Shown one piece after another: positions 42,732 to 54,900 of a stretch of DNA of 64,000 nt; the first letter of the stretch is position 1; each line of letters begins with the position of its first letter. The notes beneath the pieces were generated by a model, which had not been told where the DNA came from, ran no database searches, and saw only the letters and a list, made by a program, of their open reading frames with translations. The stretch spans positions 1-64,000 of the forward strand of contig JAISUR010000045.1 in the NCBI GenBank assembly GCA_031271975.1, read 5' to 3'. The position numbers and the translations under genes were made by a program. Source of the DNA: Propionibacteriaceae bacterium. GTDB taxonomy: Bacteria; Actinomycetota; Actinomycetes; Propionibacteriales; Propionibacteriaceae.

Positions 42732-45700
42732 TCATGTCTCCACCTTCACTGTGATCTTGCCGTCGATGTCGGCGTCTTCCGTGCTCGGATTGAGGAATTG
42801 GGCCGTGAACGTCTTGGAACTCGCCCCATTCATGTCACAAGTCAGCGTCAGCGGCCCGCCGTTCAGCGTGGTCAGACGCCCGCCGCTGGTGAACTTGACC
42901 TCTTTGTAGCCACAACCGGGAGCGGAAAGCCGCACAGTGACCTTGAGCCCGCTGGTCGCGGTCGCCTCCCACAAGCTCGCTGTGGCCGTGTCGTCTTCGG
43001 CATTGTATGTCCCGTGTAACTCCCCGAACCGGGCGCTCAGCGCGGGTTGGCTGGTAACGGTGTCGCTCTTTTGGATGGTGGGCCGCGCAGGATCGGTCGC
43101 AGAACTCTTCAACACGATCTTCACAGACCTGGTCATGTCCGGCCCACCCAGGCCGCAGCGTGCTGTGACAGTCATCTGAGTCTTGCCGGTGACAGTCACT
43201 TCGGTGCAATTTGCGTTGTCGGGGTTGATGATCTGGACACTCAATGTGGCTTCGGCACCGTTCCCATCTGCGGTGACACGGATCTCGCCCATATGTCCCA
43301 AGGAATCCTTCGATATCACTGTCGGGCCTATCATCGGGCCAAAGGGCACGACGGACTTGGTGGCCGATAGCTTGCCGCACACTTCTTCGCCGTCCTCAGA
43401 GCTGGTGTAACACAGTTTCACGCCGATATTGGACGTCTTGCCATTGGTCCCAACATCCAACGTCTTGTCGTATTTCCAGTCGCTCAGAGTCGCCGTTCCA
43501 AGAACGCTGTCGCCGTTGTAGATCTTCACGTAGGACTTCGAGGCCAAGCCCCGCGAAGCTGACGTCTGGCCCGACACCCGTGCCATGTCGTTGTCGCCGG
43601 TGGCCTTCACCGTGGGCGCTGCGGGCTGCGGTGGAGTCCCCTCGGCATACCAGGTTTCCTCGTCGGAGTAGCCCCATTCCTTGTGTGGTTTGTTGGTGGC
43701 CGCCAGTTTGAAGGTGTGCTTCGCTCCGTCCAGGGTCGCAGACACATGGCAAGACCGCTCAGTGATGTTGACGCAGCCGGAGACCTCGTTGCCGTTGTGG
43801 AACAACGTGTATTCCACCGGCGTCTCACCGTTGGCTTTGGCAGCCGGCCAGGTCACTTCCGCATACGGGTTGCCATCCTCATGGGTCTTGGGCTTGTTGA
43901 GTGTCACATCCTGAGGTGGGCCGGAAGGCCAGCCCACCACCGTGCAACTCGTCAGCGAACGGCCGAAGTCGTTCTCGCTCCAGATCTCGAACGTGGTCTG
44001 CAGGTTCTCCAAGTTGTGGAGGACATGATCGCCAGCGGTCCTGAAAGGGTCCTCCTGGCCGCTGTGCCGCACGTAGTACCACTTCACCGGCGAGTAGTCC
44101 CCCGACACCGGCAGCCAACTCAACGTGATTTCCTTGTCCAGCGGGTTGGACGCCACACAGCCGGCGGGCGCATCCGGGAAGGCGTCCGCCGTGCCGTCCA
44201 CCGCATCCGACCAGTCGCCCCAGCCGGCCCTGTTGTGCGCGCGCACCCGGAACTTGTAGTCGCCGTTCTTGAGCGGCTTGACGGTGCAGGTCAGCGTCGG
44301 GCATTTGATCGTGCCGCCGCCGCGCGTCTCCAGTTCATACTCGTCAATCGGCGCGCCGTTCTCCGCGGCCGCCTTCCACGCCATGGTGATCGCGTTGGAT
44401 TGCACGCCGTCGGCCTGGTGCAGACCTTCCGGAACGCCCGGCCTGCCGTACACGTTCACCGTCAGCGTCGTCGTCGCCTGGCGGCCCACCTGATCCGTGT
44501 CCGAGATGTCGGAGACGGTCAGTTTGTAGACCAACTGGCCGGAGAAATCGCTGCCGGGCGTCACCGACCAAGTCTTCGATCCCGCGCCCTTGCAGCGGAT
44601 GCCGCTCTTCTTGGTCTCGTCGTCCGCGGGGGTGCAACTCACAATCGTGTCCTCGCGGCCCTGCCGCAACGGCGAAGACAAGTGGATGGCATCGGTGGCC
44701 GTCTCGCCCTGCTTCACTTCCAGGGTGATCGGGCTGATGCTCGGCGGAGATGCGGCTTTGACCACGAGGTTGATTTTGCCTTCGGCCGATTCGCCGGCGA
44801 CGCGCACCGTGATCGAGCCTTCGTCGCCCGGCTTGGCTGCGCCGTTGGCCGTCAGCCGCAGCGTGGCCTGGTCTGAATCCGCGAAGGAGACGTTGCTGAT
44901 CGGCTGCGACCACTCATATTCGAATGCGGCCGTCGCGTCGGCGGGCCAAACGTGGCACAGCGTGCGCACGTCCAGCTTCTTTTCGGCGCCCTGCCGGATG
45001 GTCTGCTGCGCTTCGGGGCAGCGCAACACCGGCGTCACCGGGCCCACCTGCACCGGAATGGAGACCGTCGCGATCTTGCCGTCCGGGTCGGTCACGTCGA
45101 ATCCGTCAGTCACCTGCATGGTCACCGCACCCGGCCCGGTGTAGTCGTCGGCGGAGGTCAGCGTGAAGCGGTCGAGGGAGTCGCCAACTTCCACCGACAA
45201 GTGCCGCGGGGTGGCCCGCACCAGATCGGAGACGGTGATCACGGCCGTGCGGTTGGGCCGCGACGACTTCACATAGTCCGCCACGTCGAAACTCAACGTC
45301 GAGTTGGCGGGAATCTCGATCAGGCCGGTGGCGTAGGGGAAGCCGTCGTCCTTGGCGGGCACGTAGATGATGCCGGAGGTCGCCGCGCCCGATTCGTCGG
45401 TGGCCACGAAGGTGACGATCTGCGCGACCGGCAGCATGTTCAACTCGACGACGCCTTCTGCGATGACGACCGCCTGCTCTTCGGTGGCGTGCGGGATCGT
45501 GATCACCGTCTTGGTCACGTCCGAATCCGGGTCGTAGGCGTCTTCCAGCAGGTCGACGCTGGCCCGGTCCTTCTCGCCGGCCACGGCCACCTTGTCGTCG
45601 ACGCGCGGCGGATTCTTGAAACCCTCCTTGCCCGTCACCGACACCGTCGCGACCGTCTCCCCGTCGCCGTTGCCCCTGATGGAGTACATGGCCGTCGCGG

Positions 45701-48700
45701 CCGGCTCGCCCTCGGCCGGGACCGTCAATTTCACGAACCGGCCCGCCACCAACTCGACGCCCTCAGGGTTTCCATCCAACAGCGAAATCTCCACCGCGTC
45801 GTCGGAAGAGATGTAGTCGTTGTCCATCACGTCGATGTTTACGCTGACTCCGGGCTCGGCCGTCAGCGCGTCGTCCACGGCCAGCGGCGGCTGGGTCTGG
45901 CCCGGCGAAATGACGTTCACCCGGATCGTGCCCGTGCCCTCCTTGCCGTACTGGTCCGCCAAAACGTACTCGAACGAATCCGTGCCGGTGAACTCGACGT
46001 CCGGGAACGCCTCATAGACGATGCCGTCCGGGGAAAACTCCAACACGCGGCCCTTGCTGGGCGCGGAAGCGATCTTCACCAACATGACCGAGTCGCCGTC
46101 CGGGTCCTGCTGCGTGGAAGGCACCTTGATCGTCACCTGCTCGCCGGAAACCACCCGCGCCTCGATGGTTTGCGGCTGCGGCGCCGAGTTGCCCTCCGTG
46201 TCGGCTAGCGCCGGCTTGACCGTCACATAGACCGTGCCCTCGGCCGCCTCCCCCGACGGCGTGCGCGCGTAGTAGCTGATGCGGAACTGCCGGTCGGTGT
46301 CCACTTCTTCCGGCGCCGGCGCCACATAGCGGATCTGGTTGCCCACCGCGTAGGCGCGGCCCAGGTCGGCGCCCTCCTCCTCGAAGGCGTTCGCGGACGT
46401 CTCCGTCACGGCGAACTGGCCCGGGGAGCCGTCCACCGAGTTCGTCAGCAGGCTCAACGTCGACCCGCCGGTGGAAGTGTCGTTCTCCAGCACCGGAATC
46501 AGCACCGAATCGCCCGCGCGGGCCGTCACCCAGTCGTCGCGCAGCAGCGGCTCGTCGTCCTTGACCGGCGAAAGCTGCGTCACCACGGCCGTGCCGTCCA
46601 CCAGGCGCCCATCGCCGTTCGTGATCTGATACGTGATGGCCTGCGCTCCGGAGATTTCCGGGTCGCGCGCCTCCACGCGGATCCAGCGTTTGTCCCACAC
46701 CGCGACGGTCAGGACACTCGGATCCTCCGCGACCGCCGACACCACCGACAGCATGCCGCCGCCGGGATCGAAGTCGTTGCGCAGCGGGTCGAAGTTGGCC
46801 GGCGTCGTGGAGTGGATCGTCACCTCGTCCGGCATCGCGACCGGAAGGTCGTCGTCCAACTTCTTGGCCACCTCCACCCGGATCTGCCCGTCTTTGCCCC
46901 GGGGCGCGGTGCCGAAGGCGACCGAATAGCTCAGCTTGTAGCGGCCCGCCTTCGCCGCGGTCACGGTGACGATTCCGGACGCGCGGTCCGTGTGCACCGT
47001 CAACCTGGAACGTGGGTCGACGTCGGCGGCGAGCTTCAACCGGGCCTGCGGGTTGGACGGGTCCACGCCCGGGATGTCGTTGGCCAGCGGCTTGATCGTG
47101 ATCGGCTCCCCCACCACGCCGCGCGCCACGTCGGCCTGGGCCTGCGGTGCGGCGCCCGTCTTGTCCTCGGAGCCGATCACCTTCACCCTGACGAAGTCGT
47201 CGACTTTCTCCAAGCCGTCCGTCACCTGGAAATCCACTTTGGCGTCGCGGGTCTTCTCCTCCACCGCGGCCGCGTATTCGATCTGGCCGTCGGAGGTGAT
47301 CGCCACGATATTGCCCAAGTCATCTTGGGCCGAGAACACCGTCACCGGGTCGGAGTCGTAATCGCGGTAGTCCGTAGCCACCGCGATCGGCAGCAGGCCC
47401 TGCGAGCCGACCGCGTAGGTGGGGGCGTCAGAGTGGAACTCGCGCAGGCGCGGCGCGACGTTTTGGACGTGCTGGTCGGGGTGCCGGGCTTCGACTTGGA
47501 CGGTGGCCGTGGCTTCGCCGACGTCGTTGCGGATGGTGTATTTGAAGCTGTCGTTCACCCCGTCGGCGGGCATGGCGTAGAGCACGCTCTGCCCGTCGGG
47601 AGAGATCGTCACCCGCCCGCCGTTCTTGGGCTGTGTCACGGAGACGATGGAGAGCATCGACCCGTTCGGATCAGAGTCGTTGTCGAGCACGTGCAGCACG
47701 CCCGAACGGCCTTTGCGCACACCCCACGCGTCGTTGACGGCCTTCGGCGGGGCGTCTTGGCGCACCTCGGCCTTCTTGGTGGTGTTCTTCTTCTCCTCGG
47801 GCTCTTGCTCTTTGACGAGCGACCACTCGTCGAGGGAAACGTCCAGATCCCAGTCATAGATCACGCCGGTGGCGCGGTCGTTCAGCACCAGCGCGCCCCA
47901 GTTGACGCGGAAGACGGGATCCTCCAAGCCTTCCTCCAACTTGCGCGTGACCGGCTCGCCGCAGTATCGCGCGACATCGCCCGAGCTCCACGCGCCGAAC
48001 GCGCACCCCGCAACCACGGCCGGAGCGGCGGCGGCCGTGTCCTGCGAGAGGATGGCGGCGGTCACCAGCTTGCCGTCGAAACCCACCTTGAGCAGTTTGG
48101 CGGGCGTGGCCACGAACACGGTTTCCGCGGCATCCGAAGGCTGCTGCAGGACAGCGCCTTCGCCCACGGCCACCTCGCTGGAGCCGACGTACAGCGTGCC
48201 GGCCGCGCCGTCCAGCAGGACCGCCTCGGCGCCCACGGCCGTGACCTGCGGGGCGGACATCCGCTGCACGGTCGATTCGACGGGCGCGCCCAAGACGCCG
48301 TCCACGACCGGGATCCGGACGGCCTTGCCGTTGGAGTTGACCGCATGCACCGCGCCGTCCACGCCGACAGCCAACGCGGCCGCTTCGCCAACGCCGAGGC
48401 TGGCCACCTGCGGGCTGCCCACGTCCAACGGGCTCAGATCCACACCCTCGGCGGCGTCCAATGTGCGCACCGCCCAAATCGCGCCCGAACGCGGATCGAG
48501 GACGGCTATCGTGCCGCCGCGCATGTCCACGATGGCGCCCTCCGGGAGCGCCAAATAGCGGTCCTTGAGGATCTTCGCCTGCAACGCGTCCACCGGATAC
48601 AGCAGGCCCTCGCCGACGTAGTGGGCGACGGCCACGTTCCCATCCTGATACACGTCCACATTGGCGGCGGACCCGTCGTTGCCGACCAACCCGAACTCCA

Positions 48701-48878
48701 GTGCGGAAGCCGCCTTCGCAAACCGGCCCACCATCGCGTCCTCGCTGGAGGAGGCCCAAATGCCCGTGTTGTGCAGCTCCAGCCGCTGCAGCGTCTGCCC
48801 CTGGGCCGAGTTGGCCAGGTACACCAGCAGCGACGCCACAACAGCGAGCGCCAAAACCGGGGCCAAACGTCTGATCAT
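42732..48878 (-). CDS. Giant Ig-like/FN3 surface protein, paralogue C
   Basis: A 2,048-residue paralogue. The start is the ATG at 48878 (MIRRLAPVLALAVVASLLVY), matching the other copies; the frame is open 15 codons further, to 48923, but that part is not conserved. Head domain with Cys pair (VVAGCAFGAWSS, ARYCGEP), the Ig array and FN3 modules as in the others; more diverged from A, B and D in the stalk (for example TDGLEKVDDFVRVKVIGSED). The tail (from about 1,846) has CTEVTV, ARCGLGG, SAPGCGYK and LTCDMNGASSKTF and ends VKVET. It may be surface-exposed like the rest, but no direct evidence of ligand exists. Confidence 0.87.
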   Translation of the reverse strand: MIRRLAPVLALAVVASLLVYLANSAQGQTLQRLELHNTGIWASSSEDAMVGRFAKAASALEFGLVGNDGSAANVDVYQDGNVAVAHYVGEGLLYPVDALQAKILKDRYLALPEGAIVDMRGGTIAVLDPRSGAIWAVRTLDAAEGVDLSPLDVGSPQVASLGVGEAAALAVGVDGAVHAVNSNGKAVRIPVVDGVLGAPVESTVQRMSAPQVTAVGAEAVLLDGAAGTLYVGSSEVAVGEGAVLQQPSDAAETVFVATPAKLLKVGFDGKLVTAAILSQDTAAAAPAVVAGCAFGAWSSGDVARYCGEPVTRKLEEGLEDPVFRVNWGALVLNDRATGVIYDWDLDVSLDEWSLVKEQEPEEKKNTTKKAEVRQDAPPKAVNDAWGVRKGRSGVLHVLDNDSDPNGSMLSIVSVTQPKNGGRVTISPDGQSVLYAMPADGVNDSFKYTIRNDVGEATATVQVEARHPDQHVQNVAPRLREFHSDAPTYAVGSQGLLPIAVATDYRDYDSDPVTVFSAQDDLGNIVAITSDGQIEYAAAVEEKTRDAKVDFQVTDGLEKVDDFVRVKVIGSEDKTGAAPQAQADVARGVVGEPITIKPLANDIPGVDPSNPQARLKLAADVDPRSRLTVHTDRASGIVTVTAAKAGRYKLSYSVAFGTAPRGKDGQIRVEVAKKLDDDLPVAMPDEVTIHSTTPANFDPLRNDFDPGGGMLSVVSAVAEDPSVLTVAVWDKRWIRVEARDPEISGAQAITYQITNGDGRLVDGTAVVTQLSPVKDDEPLLRDDWVTARAGDSVLIPVLENDTSTGGSTLSLLTNSVDGSPGQFAVTETSANAFEEEGADLGRAYAVGNQIRYVAPAPEEVDTDRQFRISYYARTPSGEAAEGTVYVTVKPALADTEGNSAPQPQTIEARVVSGEQVTIKVPSTQQDPDGDSVMLVKIASAPSKGRVLEFSPDGIVYEAFPDVEFTGTDSFEYVLADQYGKEGTGTIRVNVISPGQTQPPLAVDDALTAEPGVSVNIDVMDNDYISSDDAVEISLLDGNPEGVELVAGRFVKLTVPAEGEPAATAMYSIRGNGDGETVATVSVTGKEGFKNPPRVDDKVAVAGEKDRASVDLLEDAYDPDSDVTKTVITIPHATEEQAVVIAEGVVELNMLPVAQIVTFVATDESGAATSGIIYVPAKDDGFPYATGLIEIPANSTLSFDVADYVKSSRPNRTAVITVSDLVRATPRHLSVEVGDSLDRFTLTSADDYTGPGAVTMQVTDGFDVTDPDGKIATVSIPVQVGPVTPVLRCPEAQQTIRQGAEKKLDVRTLCHVWPADATAAFEYEWSQPISNVSFADSDQATLRLTANGAAKPGDEGSITVRVAGESAEGKINLVVKAASPPSISPITLEVKQGETATDAIHLSSPLRQGREDTIVSCTPADDETKKSGIRCKGAGSKTWSVTPGSDFSGQLVYKLTVSDISDTDQVGRQATTTLTVNVYGRPGVPEGLHQADGVQSNAITMAWKAAAENGAPIDEYELETRGGGTIKCPTLTCTVKPLKNGDYKFRVRAHNRAGWGDWSDAVDGTADAFPDAPAGCVASNPLDKEITLSWLPVSGDYSPVKWYYVRHSGQEDPFRTAGDHVLHNLENLQTTFEIWSENDFGRSLTSCTVVGWPSGPPQDVTLNKPKTHEDGNPYAEVTWPAAKANGETPVEYTLFHNGNEVSGCVNITERSCHVSATLDGAKHTFKLAATNKPHKEWGYSDEETWYAEGTPPQPAAPTVKATGDNDMARVSGQTSASRGLASKSYVKIYNGDSVLGTATLSDWKYDKTLDVGTNGKTSNIGVKLCYTSSEDGEEVCGKLSATKSVVPFGPMIGPTVISKDSLGHMGEIRVTADGNGAEATLSVQIINPDNANCTEVTVTGKTQMTVTARCGLGGPDMTRSVKIVLKSSATDPARPTIQKSDTVTSQPALSARFGELHGTYNAEDDTATASLWEATATSGLKVTVRLSAPGCGYKEVKFTSGGRLTTLNGGPLTLTCDMNGASSKTFTAQFLNPSTEDADIDGKITVKVET

Positions 48879-48963
48879 CGGCTCTATGCCTAATTGGGGT
48901 CCGGGCCAATCGGCTGGGCACACACAGCTGGGCGCCGACGCGGGGATCGGAGAGTCGGGGGCA

Positions 48964-51900
48964 TCATGGTTGCGGCTCCGTCGTGGCCGGGATGCTTATC
49001 GGCGCATCGATTCGACGACGCAGCAAACCCTCGGTCCATATCATGTCGTCGCCGGTCAGTGTGGGTTCCTGATACACGTCAACTAACCTCGCCGTGAACT
49101 CCTTTGTGGCGTCAAAGCCGATGTCACAACTCAACGTCACCGTCTCACGCTGCTGGAACACTGGCGAGGTGACTGATCCACACCCTGGGGCAGAAAGCTT
49201 CAACTGCGTGTCCACACCACCGCCGTGTGCGGTCACGTCCACCTGCACGACGTTGAACATAACGTGCACCTCGTGGCCCACGAACTCGGCAGAGCCGGGA
49301 GCCTGACTGTGAGTCGTGACGCGGCGTGTCTCGGTCTCGCGCGCGGGGTTGGTCGTAGAACTGACGAGGATGATGTCCACGTATCGTTCTATGGCATATC
49401 CTCCAAACCCACACTTGGCTTCCACCTCGATGATTCCGCTTCCCACCTTTGACTTGGGATCGCAGCCCCTGATGGTAACGGTCAAGGTGGCGTTGGCCCC
49501 GTTGGCATCTGCCTTGACCTTCAGGATTCCGGACCAGCCGTCGGAATCGGGAGCGATGTCGGTGATGTACATCTGCCCGAACGGGGTGATCGAGCGGGTT
49601 GCGGACTTCTCGCCGCACACCGTGGAGCCGTCCTTGGCGGACTGGTAACAGAGCGCCGCCGACACATGCGCCACTTCCCCGTTGTTGCCCACGTCAGCAT
49701 CCGTCGGGCCATATGCTCCACTGGCATTTCGGTGAGCTGCGCCCACCTCGTTGTTGCCAACATAGAACTTCAGGAAAGTGTCGGATTCGCGCCCGCGAGA
49801 GGATTCTGTCGAAGTCCCGGAGATTTCCACCATGCCATGGTCGCTGAGCAGCACCTTCAGATTCGGCGCAGAAGGTTTGGCCGGAATACCCTCGGCGTAA
49901 AACTCCTCCACGGGCGTGGTCTGCGTGTAGTGCTTCGGCTTGTTAGTGGACTCCACCTTGAACTCATGGACCGAGCCGTCCAGCTCGATGCCGGCGACCG
50001 ACGCGGTGGTGTCGGTGATGCCGGAGGCCACCTTCGACCACGCCCCGCCCGACTCGCGGTGGGAGAGCGTGTATTCGACTGGGCCTTCGCCGTTCGGGGC
50101 CGATTCTTCCCACGTCACGGTTACCGCTGTGGTGTCCGCGTTCTTGTTGTCCGCCGTCGCGCTCAGGATGGAGAATTCGCCCGGCGTGCCGGTGGGCCAG
50201 CCCGTGGCGGAGCAACTCGTCAGAGATCGCCCGAAGTTGTTCTTGCTCCAAATCTCGAACGTTGTCTCCTTGTTCTCCAGGCCCCTGATGACGTGGTCAC
50301 CGCCGCGCGTGGGGCTCCCATCCTCCTGACCGGCGTAGCGGACAATGTAGTTCGTGACCGGCGAGTAGTCCCCAGAGACGTCCTGCCAACTCAGTGTGAT
50401 CTGCCCATCCAGCGGATCAGACGTCACACACCCCGTCGGCGCGTCCGGGAAGGCGTCCGCCGTGCCTTGGGCTTCCTTCGACCATTCGCCCCAGCCGGCC
50501 TTGTTGTGCGCGCGCACCCGGAAGGTGTATTCGCCGTTCTTCAGCGGCTTGACGGTGCATGACAGCGCCGGGCAGCGCACCGTCTGGCCGCCGCCGGAAA
50601 GCTCGTATTCGTCGATCGGCGCGCCGTTGTCGTCGGCCGCGCCCCACAGCATCGTGATGGCGTTGGATTGGATACCGTCGGATTGCCGCAGGTCTGTCGG
50701 GACGCCCGGAACGCCATAGACGTTGATGGTCAGCGTGGTCGCGGCTTGGCGGCCGGCCTGGGTGGTGTCGGCGATGTCGGAGACCCGCAGCTTGTAGACC
50801 AACTGGCCCGAATAGCTGTCCCCCGGCGTCACCGACCAGGTGTTCGTGCCCGCGCCCTTGCATTCGAACTTCGCCGCGTCGTTGTTCGCGGGCACGCAGC
50901 TCACGATGGTGTCCTGGCGGCCCTCGGTGATCGGCGACGAAATGCGGACTGCGGCCGTGGCCGTCTCGCCCTGCCGCACTTCCAACGTGATCGGGTTGAT
51001 CTTCGGCCGCGGCGCCTCGCGCACCACCAACTCCAGCTCGCTCTCGGCCGATTCTCCGGCAAGGCGCACCTTGATCCTGCCCACGTCCCCGGGCCGGGCC
51101 GCGCCGCCGGCCGTCAGCCGCAGCGTGCCCGAATCCGAATCGTCGAAGGAGACGTTGTCGATGGGCGTGATCCACTCGTATTCGAAAACGGCGGCCGTGT
51201 CGGCGGGCCAAATGTGGCACAGCGTGCGGACGTCGAAGCTCTTCTTCGTGCCCTGCCGGATCGTCTGGTCGGACTCCGGGCAGCGCAGCACCGGCGTCAC
51301 CGGGCCCACCTGCACCGGGATCGACACCGTCGCCACTTTGCCGTCCGGGTCGGACACGTCCGCGCCGTCGGTGACCTGCATCGTCACCGCACCCGGGCCG
51401 GTGTAGTCGTCGGCCGAAGTCAGCGTGAACTGCTCCAGCGAGCTGTCCACCTCCACGGAAAGGTGCCCCGGCGTCGCCTTCACCAAGTCGGCCAAGGTGA
51501 TGCGCGCCGTGTGGTCCGGGCGGGACGACTTCACGTGATCGGCCACGTCGAGCGTGAGCGTTGAGTTGGCAGGAATCTCGATCAGGCCCGTCGCGTACGG
51601 GAAGCCGTCATCGCGGGCCGGCACATAGATGATGCCCGAGGTGGCCGCGCCGGATTCGTCGGTGGCCACGAAGGTGACGATCTGCGGGGTGGAGACCATG
51701 TTCAACTCGACGACGCCGTCCTGGATGACGACGCCCTGCTGTTCGGTGGCGTGCGGGATCGTGATCACGGTCTTCGTCACGTCCGAATCCGGGTCATAGG
51801 CGTCTTCCAGCAGGTCGACGCTGGCCCGGCCTTTCTCGCCGACCGCAGCCACTTTGTCTTCGACCCGCGGCGGATTCTTGAAACCCTTCTTGCCGGTCAC

Positions 51901-54900
51901 CGAAGCCGTCGCCACCGTGTAGCCGTCGCCGTTGCCTTCCAACTGGTAGTCGACCGTGACCGCGGGCTCGCCCTCGTCGGGGGCGGTCATGCGGATGAAG
52001 CGGCCGTTCACGATCTCGACGCCCTCGACCTCTTCCAGCAGCGCGATCTCCACCACGTCATCGGACGAGATGTAGTCGTTGTCCATCACGTCGATCAGCA
52101 CGTGCGCGCCCGGCTCAGCGGTCAACGGGTCGTCCACGGCCAGCGGCGGCTGGGTCTGGCCCGGCGAGATCACGTTCACTCGGATCGTGCCCGTGCCCTC
52201 CTTGCCGTACTGGTCCGCCAAGACGTACTGGAACGAATCCGTGCCGGTGAACTCGGCGTTCGGGAACGCCTCATAGACGATGCCGTCCGGGGAGAATTTC
52301 AACACCCGGCCCTTCGTGGGCGCCGACGCGATCTTCACCAGCGTCGACGAGTCGCCGTCCGGGTCCTGCTGCGTGGACGGCACCCGGATCGTCACCTGTT
52401 CGCCCGAAACCACGCGCGCCTCGATGGTTTGCGGCTGCGGCGCCGAGTTTTCCTCCGTGTCGGTGAGCGCCGGCTTGACCGTCACATAGACCGTGCCGGC
52501 CCCGGTTTCGCCGGAGGTCGTGCGGGCGTAGTAGGTGATCTGGAATTGCCGGTCTTTGGCGACGTATTCGGGCGCGGGCGCCACATAGCGGATCTGGTTG
52601 CCGGTGGCGTACGCCTCGCCCACGTTGGCCTTGTCAAAGGCGTTCGCGGAAGTCTCCGTCACCTCGAACTCGCCCGGGGACCCTGCCACCGAGTTGGTCA
52701 GCAAGCTCAGGGTCGACGCGCCTGAGGTGGTGTCGTTCTCCAACACCGGGATCAGCACCGAATCACCCGCGCGGGCCGTCACCCAGTCGTCGCGCAACAG
52801 CGGCTCGTCCTTATCCACCGGAGGCAACTGCGTCACCACGGCCGTACCGTTGACCAGCCGCCCGTCGCCGTTGGTGACTTGATAGGTGATCGCCTGGGAG
52901 CCGGCCATATCCGGGGTTTGCGCCTCCACTCGGATCCAGCGTTTGTCCCACACCGCCACCGACAGCACATCTGGATCCTCCGGCACGGCCGACACCACCG
53001 ACAGCATCCCGCCGCCGGGATCGAAGTCGTTCTTCAACGGATCGAAGTTGGCTGGGCTGGTCGCGTGCACCGTCACCTCGTCGGGCATCGCCACCGGCAA
53101 GTCGTCGTCCAACTTCTTGGCAACATCCACCCGGATCTGGCCGTCTTGGCCCCGGGGCGCGGTGCCGAAACTGACCGAATAGCTGAGCTTGTAGCGCCCC
53201 GCTTTCGACGCCGTGACCGTCACGATGCCCGACGAGCGGTCCGTGTGGACCTTCAGTCCAGAACGCGGATCTACGTCGGCGGCCAGCTTCAACCTGGCCT
53301 GCGGATTCGAAGGGTCCACGCCGGGAATGTCATTCGACAACGGGGTGATCGTGATCGGCTCCCCCACCACGCCGCGGGCGGCGTCGGCCTGCGCCTGCGG
53401 TTTGACGCCCGTCTTGTCGGACGTGCCGATCACGTTGATGGTGACATGGTCGGGAGTCTTCGCGAGCCCATCGGTCACGGTGAACTCGATCTTGACTTGT
53501 CTGTTCGACTTCGTTTCCGGCGCGGTGTACTCGATCTGGCCGTCGGCCGTTATCGGCACCGGATTGCCTTCGTCGTCGTGGGCCTCGGAGACCGTCACCG
53601 GATCGGCGTCGTAGTCGCGGTAGTCGGTGGCCACCGCGATCGGCAGCGAACCCAGCGATCCCACGGAGTATGTCACCGTCTTCGGCGGCGCGGGATCGCG
53701 CAGCTTCGGCCCCTCGTTCTGGTCCTGTTGGATGGCGGCGCGCGCGGCCACGTGCACGGTGGCGGAGGCTTCGCCCACGTCGTTGCGTATGGTGTAGCCG
53801 AAGGTGGTGTCCGTGCCCTCGACGGGCTGGGTGAACAGCAGCGTCTGCCCGTCGGGCGAAATCGTCACATGCGCGCCCGACGACGGCTGCGACACGGCTG
53901 TGATGGACAAGATCGCCCCGTTCGGATCGTCGTCGTTGTCCAGCACGTGCAAGACACCCGAGCGGCCCTTGCGCACGCCCAAATAGTCGTCCCGGGCCAG
54001 CGGCGGAGCGTCCTGCTTGACCTCGGCCTTCTTGTCTTTGTTTTCCTGCTCCTGCTCGACGTTGTCGTCAAACACGGACCATTCGTTCTTGGCGATGTTC
54101 AGGTCCCAGTCGTAGACCGTGCCGGTGACCCGGTCGTTCAGGACCACCTGGCCCCAGTTGACGCGGAACACGGGATCCGCGTAGACCTCGGGCAGCGGGC
54201 GGACGGGATCCGGGGTGCCGCAGTCGCGCACAATTTGGCCGCCCCACACCGCGAAAGCGCAGCCGGAGACCACCGCCGGAGCCGTTGGCGCGCCCGCGGC
54301 GTCGCTGACGACCGCAGTGACCTGCCCCGAAAAACCCACCTTCACAAGCTGCGTCGCGGTGGCCACATAGACGTGGTCGGCGGCGTCCGACGGCTGCTGC
54401 AGAACCGCCCCCGCGCCGACCGTCGCCGCAGTGGAACCGATGTAGACCTTGCCCGCGGCCTCGTCCAGAATGACCCGCTCGGCGCCCACGGCCGTGATTT
54501 GCACGGTGGCCATCCGCTCGACCGTGGCTTCCTCCGGAACCCCCAGGACGCCCTTGTCGACGCCGATCCGGACGGCCTTCCCGTTGGAGTTGACCGCGTG
54601 TACCGCCCCGTCCACGCCGACGGCCAGCGCGGCGGCCGCGCCCACGCCCAAATCGGCCACCTGCGGGTTTGCCTGCTCCAACGGATCCAAGTCCACACCG
54701 GCAGCGGTGTCACCGGTGCGCACCGCCCAGATCTTGCCAGTGGCCGGATCCATGACGGCCAACGTGCCGCCGCGCAAATCCACCAGGGCGTTGTTGGGGA
54801 GTTGCAAGTAGCGGTCCTTGAGCAGTTTGGCCTGCACGGCGTCGATGGGATACAGCCGGCCTTCGCCCGGATAGTAGGCCACCGCCGTGTTCTGGTCTTG